DNA of 43,430 bases from CAYVUV01 sp964455095 (GTDB taxonomy: Bacteria; Desulfobacterota; Binatia; HRBIN30; CADEER01): contig CAYVUV010000258.1 of the NCBI GenBank assembly GCA_964455095.1, forward strand, positions 1-43,430, given 5' to 3'. Shown here one piece after another: positions 40,231 through 43,430 of this stretch. Position 1 is the first letter of the stretch. Every line of letters begins with the position of its first letter. The notes under the pieces were generated by a model. It saw only the letters and a program-made list of their open reading frames with translations, did not search any database and had not been told where the DNA came from. The position numbers and the translations under genes are program-made.

Positions 40231-42144
40231 ATGGCCAAGAAGAAGCCCCATTCTGCTGCTCCTTCGCGCCCGCCGGCGCCCGCCCCCGCCCCGGCCCGGG
40301 TGGTGGCGGCGGCGCCCCCGCCCTGGCGCACCGTCGCGCACGTGCTGCCGCTGCTCAGTCTGCCCATTCTGGTCGCCATCTTGTACTGGCCCAGCCTGCG
40401 CGGGCCGTTCGTGTTCGACGACCCCAACGCGGTGTCGCAGAGCGAGTTGATCCGTACCGTCTTTCCGCTCACGCGCTTCGTCACCTTCAGCACGCGCCCG
40501 CTGACCGACCTGTCATACGCCCTGAACTACGCCATGGACGGCCTGCAGCCCTGGCCCTACCACCTCACCAACATCGCGCTGCACGCCCTCAACGCCGCCC
40601 TGGTCTACGTGCTGGCCTGGCAAACGCTCGGGCTGCCCGCAACGGCGCGCCGGTACGGCGCCTGGCGGCGCGCCATCGCCTGGGCGGCGGCGGCAGCGTT
40701 CGCGGTGCATCCGCTCGCCACCGAAACGGTCGCCTACATCTCGAGCCGCAGCGAGGCGTTGGTGGCGAGCTTCTTTCTGGCCGCGCTGGTCGTGTACGTG
40801 GCGGCGGCCACCGCCGTGCGCTCGCCGCTGCGCCACGCCTGCACGATCGCGCTGCCGCTGGCCACCGCCGCAGCGCTTGGCAGCAAGGAGAGCGCGCTGA
40901 TGATTCCGCCCGCGCTGTTGCTCTACGACTGGTGCTTCCTGGCCAGCGGGCAATGGGGACGCACGCGGCCGCGCTGGCTGCTGCTCGCGGCGTCCTTGCT
41001 GCCACTCGTCGCCGGCGGGCTGTTCCTCGTCTATCGCGCCTACGCCGCGCCGACCGGGCTCGGCACCTATGGCGCTACGGCCGGCATCGGCTTCGATCGC
41101 TTCACACGCTGGGAGTACTTGATGACGCAGTTCGGCGTCATCACGCACTATTTGCGCCTGGTGGTGCTGCCGATCGGGCTCAACTTCGACTATGACTGGC
41201 CGCTGGCGCGCACGCCGTGGGCACCGGGAGTCGTGCTGCCGTTCCTACTGCTGGTCGCGTTGCTGGCGCTGGCCGTGCGCAGCGTGCGCGCGCAGCCGCT
41301 GTTCGCGTTCGCCGTCTTGTGGACCTTCCTCGTCCTGGCGCCGACTTCCTCGCTGCTGCCGATCGCCGACCTCGCCGTCGAGCGGCGCATGTATGTGCCG
41401 CTGGTCGGGTTGATGCTCTGCGCGGCAGCCGCCGGGCGCGATCTCGCGGCGCGCTTGCGCGCGGCCGAGCCGGCGCGTGCGGCCGTGGTGACCTATGCCC
41501 TGATCGCGCTGGTCCCTTTGGCGGCGTGGGCCTCGCTCACGTATACGCGCGCGGCGCTGTGGGGCGATGCCGTGGCGCTGCACGTCGACGGCGCCACCAA
41601 GGCGCCGAAGAATCCGCGTCTCCGACTCAACCTGGGGGTTACGTATCTCAACCTCAACCGGCTCGACGACGCGGAGCGCGAGCTCGCCGAAGCCAAGCGG
41701 CTCTACGACACCAAGGAATCGATCCACGCCTTCCAGCGCATCGGCGCGTTCATCCACTACAACCTCGGCGCCGTGCTCTACCTGCGCCAACGCTACGCCG
41801 ACGCGGCGCCGCAGCTCGAGCGCTCGCTGGAGCTCGGCGGCGAGTACCTGGCGCTGCGGCCGATGGCGCTCTACCTGCTCGGGCGCATCGCAGCCCACGA
41901 CCAGCAGTGGCCGCTCGCGGTCACGCGCTATCAGGAAGCCATCAAGTACAACGCCAACAACCCGGTGTGGTACGTCGATCTCGCCCAGGCGCTGGCCGCC
42001 AACAACGACCAGGCGCAAGCGCGTCAGACCCTCGAGCAGCTCCTCTTTCGCTACCCGAATTTCAAGCCGGCAGTGGACCTGTTGAACAAGCTGCGGGCGC
42101 GCCCAGCGCGGCCGCGCGCAGTGCCGACAACCCCACCGGGTTGA
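40231..42144 (+). CDS. Multi-pass membrane protein with C-terminal TPR repeats (TMTC/DUF1736-like)
   Basis: A 637-residue protein. After a Pro-rich cytosolic start (MAKKKPHSAAPSRPPAPAPA) come about ten membrane segments (residues 35-440). These include the conserved luminal-type block FDDPNAVSQSE, then STRPLTDLSYALNYAM and HLTNIALHALNAALVY, then AVHPLATETVAYISSRSEAL. This is the PMT/TMTC-like pattern with a DUF1736-like middle. Three or four TPR units follow (YLNLNRLDDAERELAEAK, YNLGAVLYLRQRYADA, RYQEAIKYNANNPVWYVDLA). Such proteins are linked to O-mannosyl-type glycosylation or surface glycan assembly (family knowledge). ATG 40231 is chosen because upstream codons lie in the divergent promoter region. 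Confidence 0.82.
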   Translation: MAKKKPHSAAPSRPPAPAPAPARVVAAAPPPWRTVAHVLPLLSLPILVAILYWPSLRGPFVFDDPNAVSQSELIRTVFPLTRFVTFSTRPLTDLSYALNYAMDGLQPWPYHLTNIALHALNAALVYVLAWQTLGLPATARRYGAWRRAIAWAAAAAFAVHPLATETVAYISSRSEALVASFFLAALVVYVAAATAVRSPLRHACTIALPLATAAALGSKESALMIPPALLLYDWCFLASGQWGRTRPRWLLLAASLLPLVAGGLFLVYRAYAAPTGLGTYGATAGIGFDRFTRWEYLMTQFGVITHYLRLVVLPIGLNFDYDWPLARTPWAPGVVLPFLLLVALLALAVRSVRAQPLFAFAVLWTFLVLAPTSSLLPIADLAVERRMYVPLVGLMLCAAAAGRDLAARLRAAEPARAAVVTYALIALVPLAAWASLTYTRAALWGDAVALHVDGATKAPKNPRLRLNLGVTYLNLNRLDDAERELAEAKRLYDTKESIHAFQRIGAFIHYNLGAVLYLRQRYADAAPQLERSLELGGEYLALRPMALYLLGRIAAHDQQWPLAVTRYQEAIKYNANNPVWYVDLAQALAANNDQAQARQTLEQLLFRYPNFKPAVDLLNKLRARPARPRAVPTTPPG

Positions 42145-42158
42145 AGCGACGTCCTCTC

Positions 42159-42272
42159 TTCCTCCCCCGCCTTTCCTAAGGAGGGGGCCGGGGGGAGGTA
42201 TATCCGATTGCACCGGATCTGCCGGAAGAAGCCAACCTCCCCTAGCCCCTCCTTGGAAAGGAGGGGGATCGG
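42159..42272. repeat. Palindromic intergenic repeat, family B copy 2
   Basis: A roughly 114-base relative of 22673-22774. The right end has CCCCTCCTT/AAGGAGGGG around GGA and the inward CTAGGGGAGGTTGGC-like block on the other strand. The left end is a decayed version (CTCCCCC ... GAGGGGG) with a mismatch-rich loop. It lies between the convergent TPR-protein and FkbM genes. Confidence 0.75.
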
Positions 42273-42292
42273 AGAAAGGAGAGGAACCGGAT

Positions 42293-43141
42293 TCAGAGCT
42301 TCCGCGCCGGCGAGGGCGAGCGCGAGAAGTACAGATCGACACGCCCCGCGGCTCGCGCCGTCGACCACGCCATGGTCGGATGCACGGGGCGCGTGACGCC
42401 GCTGGACGACAGCAGGTGCGGCACGTAGCCCGCCTCGCACAGCGGGTCGAAGAGCGCGGCGGCGCCGGCCCCGCCGCGGCGCAGCAGCTCGGGCGCCACG
42501 GCGCACAGCAGGCGCAGCTCGGCATGGCGCGCCAGCGTGCGGCGCAGGCCGCGCAGCACCGACACCTCGCCGCCCTGCACGTCGAGGCGGATGAAGTCGA
42601 CCCGGGCCTCGTCTTCCAGCACGTCGTCGAGGCAAACGGCGCGCACCGTGGCCAGGGCGCGCTCCTCGTCGGCGGGAAAGATGCGGTGATCGCCGCCGTC
42701 GACGGCGGAGAGGTAGAGCGTCATCCAGCCCGGCAGATCCGCGGCGGCGACCTGGCGCAACTCGACTTGCGTCAGCCCCGCCTCGCTGACGGCGCGCGAC
42801 AGCAGCCGGAAGTTGCGCGCCTCGGGCTCGACGGCATAGGCGCGGCCGGACGATCCGACGCGGCGCGCCAGCAGCAAGGTGCGCAGACCGATGTTGGCGC
42901 CGACATCGGCGACCACCATACCGGGCTGCACGGTGCGCTCGATCAACGCTCGTTCGCCGCGCGCCGCGAGCCCGAGCTTCCAGCTCAACGCCGCCAGCCA
43001 GCGGTCGGCACTGTCGGCGTAGACGCGGTCGGCACCGATGGCGATCGGCCGCGCGTTGCTGATGGCGCGGTTCAATCGCGCCATCAGCTGTTCGCGCGTA
43101 CTGCCCGCTGGCAGCGGAGCGCGGTTGGCAGGAATCTCCAT
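42293..43141 (-). CDS. FkbM-family methyltransferase
   Basis: A 282-residue class I methyltransferase of the FkbM type. VVADVGANIGLRTLLLARR (about residues 76-94) is the SAM-binding motif I, AYAVEPEARNFRLL follows, LPGWMTLYLSAVDGGDH is the typical middle block, and VDFIRLDVQGGEVSVLRGL is the hallmark D-x-G-E segment near residue 160. FkbM enzymes O-methylate sugars or polyketides, and some modify surface glycans. ATG 43141 begins the conserved frame, and a weak GAGGCGGAGA lies a few bases upstream. With the TPR membrane protein convergent to it, envelope glycan modification is a fair guess. Confidence 0.9.
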   Translation of the reverse strand: MEIPANRAPLPAGSTREQLMARLNRAISNARPIAIGADRVYADSADRWLAALSWKLGLAARGERALIERTVQPGMVVADVGANIGLRTLLLARRVGSSGRAYAVEPEARNFRLLSRAVSEAGLTQVELRQVAAADLPGWMTLYLSAVDGGDHRIFPADEERALATVRAVCLDDVLEDEARVDFIRLDVQGGEVSVLRGLRRTLARHAELRLLCAVAPELLRRGGAGAAALFDPLCEAGYVPHLLSSSGVTRPVHPTMAWSTARAAGRVDLYFSRSPSPARKL

Positions 43142-43293
43142 CCGTGTCTCCGCCTCAGCGCCGCCTCGCGCCGGCGTTTTGATTGATCATTGGATCCCGA
43201 TGTGTGGTGAACGAGCCGAGCGTACCGCGTTCGCACGTGTTGCGTCTAGAGCCACCCTTTGCAGCCCGGCAGCGCTCGGGTAGAGTCCGCGCC

Positions 43294-43430
43294 ATGTCCG
43301 CCGCTCCCGTGCGTTCGCTGCGCGACACGCGCCCGTACAGCGACCACCTGTGGAAATCGGTCTCGCGCCACCTCGGCTATCGCGTCGTCGCCGTCGGCGG
43401 CGGCATGGCGCACTGGGTGCGCTGGCTGCG
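43294..43430 (+). CDS. Start of an unidentified gene cut by the window edge
   Basis: From ATG 43294 the frame is open for 45 codons to the end (MSAAPVRSLRDTRPYSDHL, then WKSVSRHLGYRVVAVGGG). The codons are GC-rich at third positions, as in neighbouring genes. The first 45 residues do not identify a family. It is divergent from the FkbM gene, with 152 bases between the two starts, so a bidirectional promoter region is likely there. Confidence 0.55.
   Translation, partial: MSAAPVRSLRDTRPYSDHLWKSVSRHLGYRVVAVGGGMAHWVRWL

Noticed and set aside
1..43430. tRNA, rRNA, CRISPR arrays, integrases or phage genes
   Set aside because: I looked for these on both strands and saw no convincing candidate. 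Subtle RNA genes would need a covariance-model search.

Overview
This is high-GC bacterial DNA (about two-thirds to 70% G+C by eye, many GTG starts), densely packed and without rRNA, tRNA, CRISPR, phage or transposase genes that I can recognise. The cell is Gram-negative in outline: siroheme/heme synthesis with a HemX/CcsA-like protein, DsbA-like and lipoprotein export, a PilT motor, and CoA-thioester lipid catabolism. The Thr-Pro-rich secreted protein and the GC-rich palindromic spacers suggest a Deltaproteobacteria-like or Binatota-like environmental lineage. That placement is inference and would need marker genes from outside the window.

Layout. 1-5149 (minus strand) is a translationally coupled tetrapyrrole operon: precorrin-2 dehydrogenase/ferrochelatase-like, HemX/CcsA-like, hemA, hemC and a cobA-hemD fusion cut by the left edge. 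5335-6246 (plus) is an exported DsbA-like protein. 6289-13102 (minus) is an AddB-AddA-type helicase-nuclease pair. 13291-14868 is an acyl-CoA synthetase, 15053-16177 (plus) a PilT ATPase, 16187-17782 (minus) a DUF35 plus thiolase-like pair, and 17908-18978 (plus) a secreted beta-propeller. 19047-19778 (minus) is a cysteine-rich secreted protein with a clear intrinsic terminator. 20133-21326 (minus) is a BolA gene behind a three-domain glutaredoxin/A-type/rhodanese fusion. 21395-24860 holds an SGNH hydrolase-like protein and a FadJ-type bifunctional beta-oxidation enzyme. 25081-25977 is a DUF72 protein, and 26218-30605 (minus) carries GST, HupE/UreJ-like and GH78-like genes. 30697-34162 (plus) carries a membrane adenylyl/guanylyl cyclase, a 77-residue exported protein and a lipoprotein. 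34267-37428 (minus) is a FAD oxidoreductase coupled to a tandem methyltransferase. 37596-40052 is the large Thr-Pro-rich secreted protein. 40231-43430 holds a TPR membrane protein, an FkbM methyltransferase and the start of one more gene.

The gene-free gaps are short, and most are filled by palindromic repeats of at least four kinds: A (two copies), B (two copies), C (one complete element with terminal inverted repeats plus one lone end) and D (a paired hairpin plus a single). Several copies lie directly against stop codons, one probably supplies a Shine-Dalgarno sequence, and one shows a compensatory base-pair change.

I found no clear-cut new defence or mobile system. The most promising items are the Grx-A-type-rhodanese fusion next to BolA, the repeat superfamily and its placement, the cyclase with altered purine-specificity residues, the tandem methyltransferase/FAD pair, and an unassigned domain between the Thr-Pro linkers.
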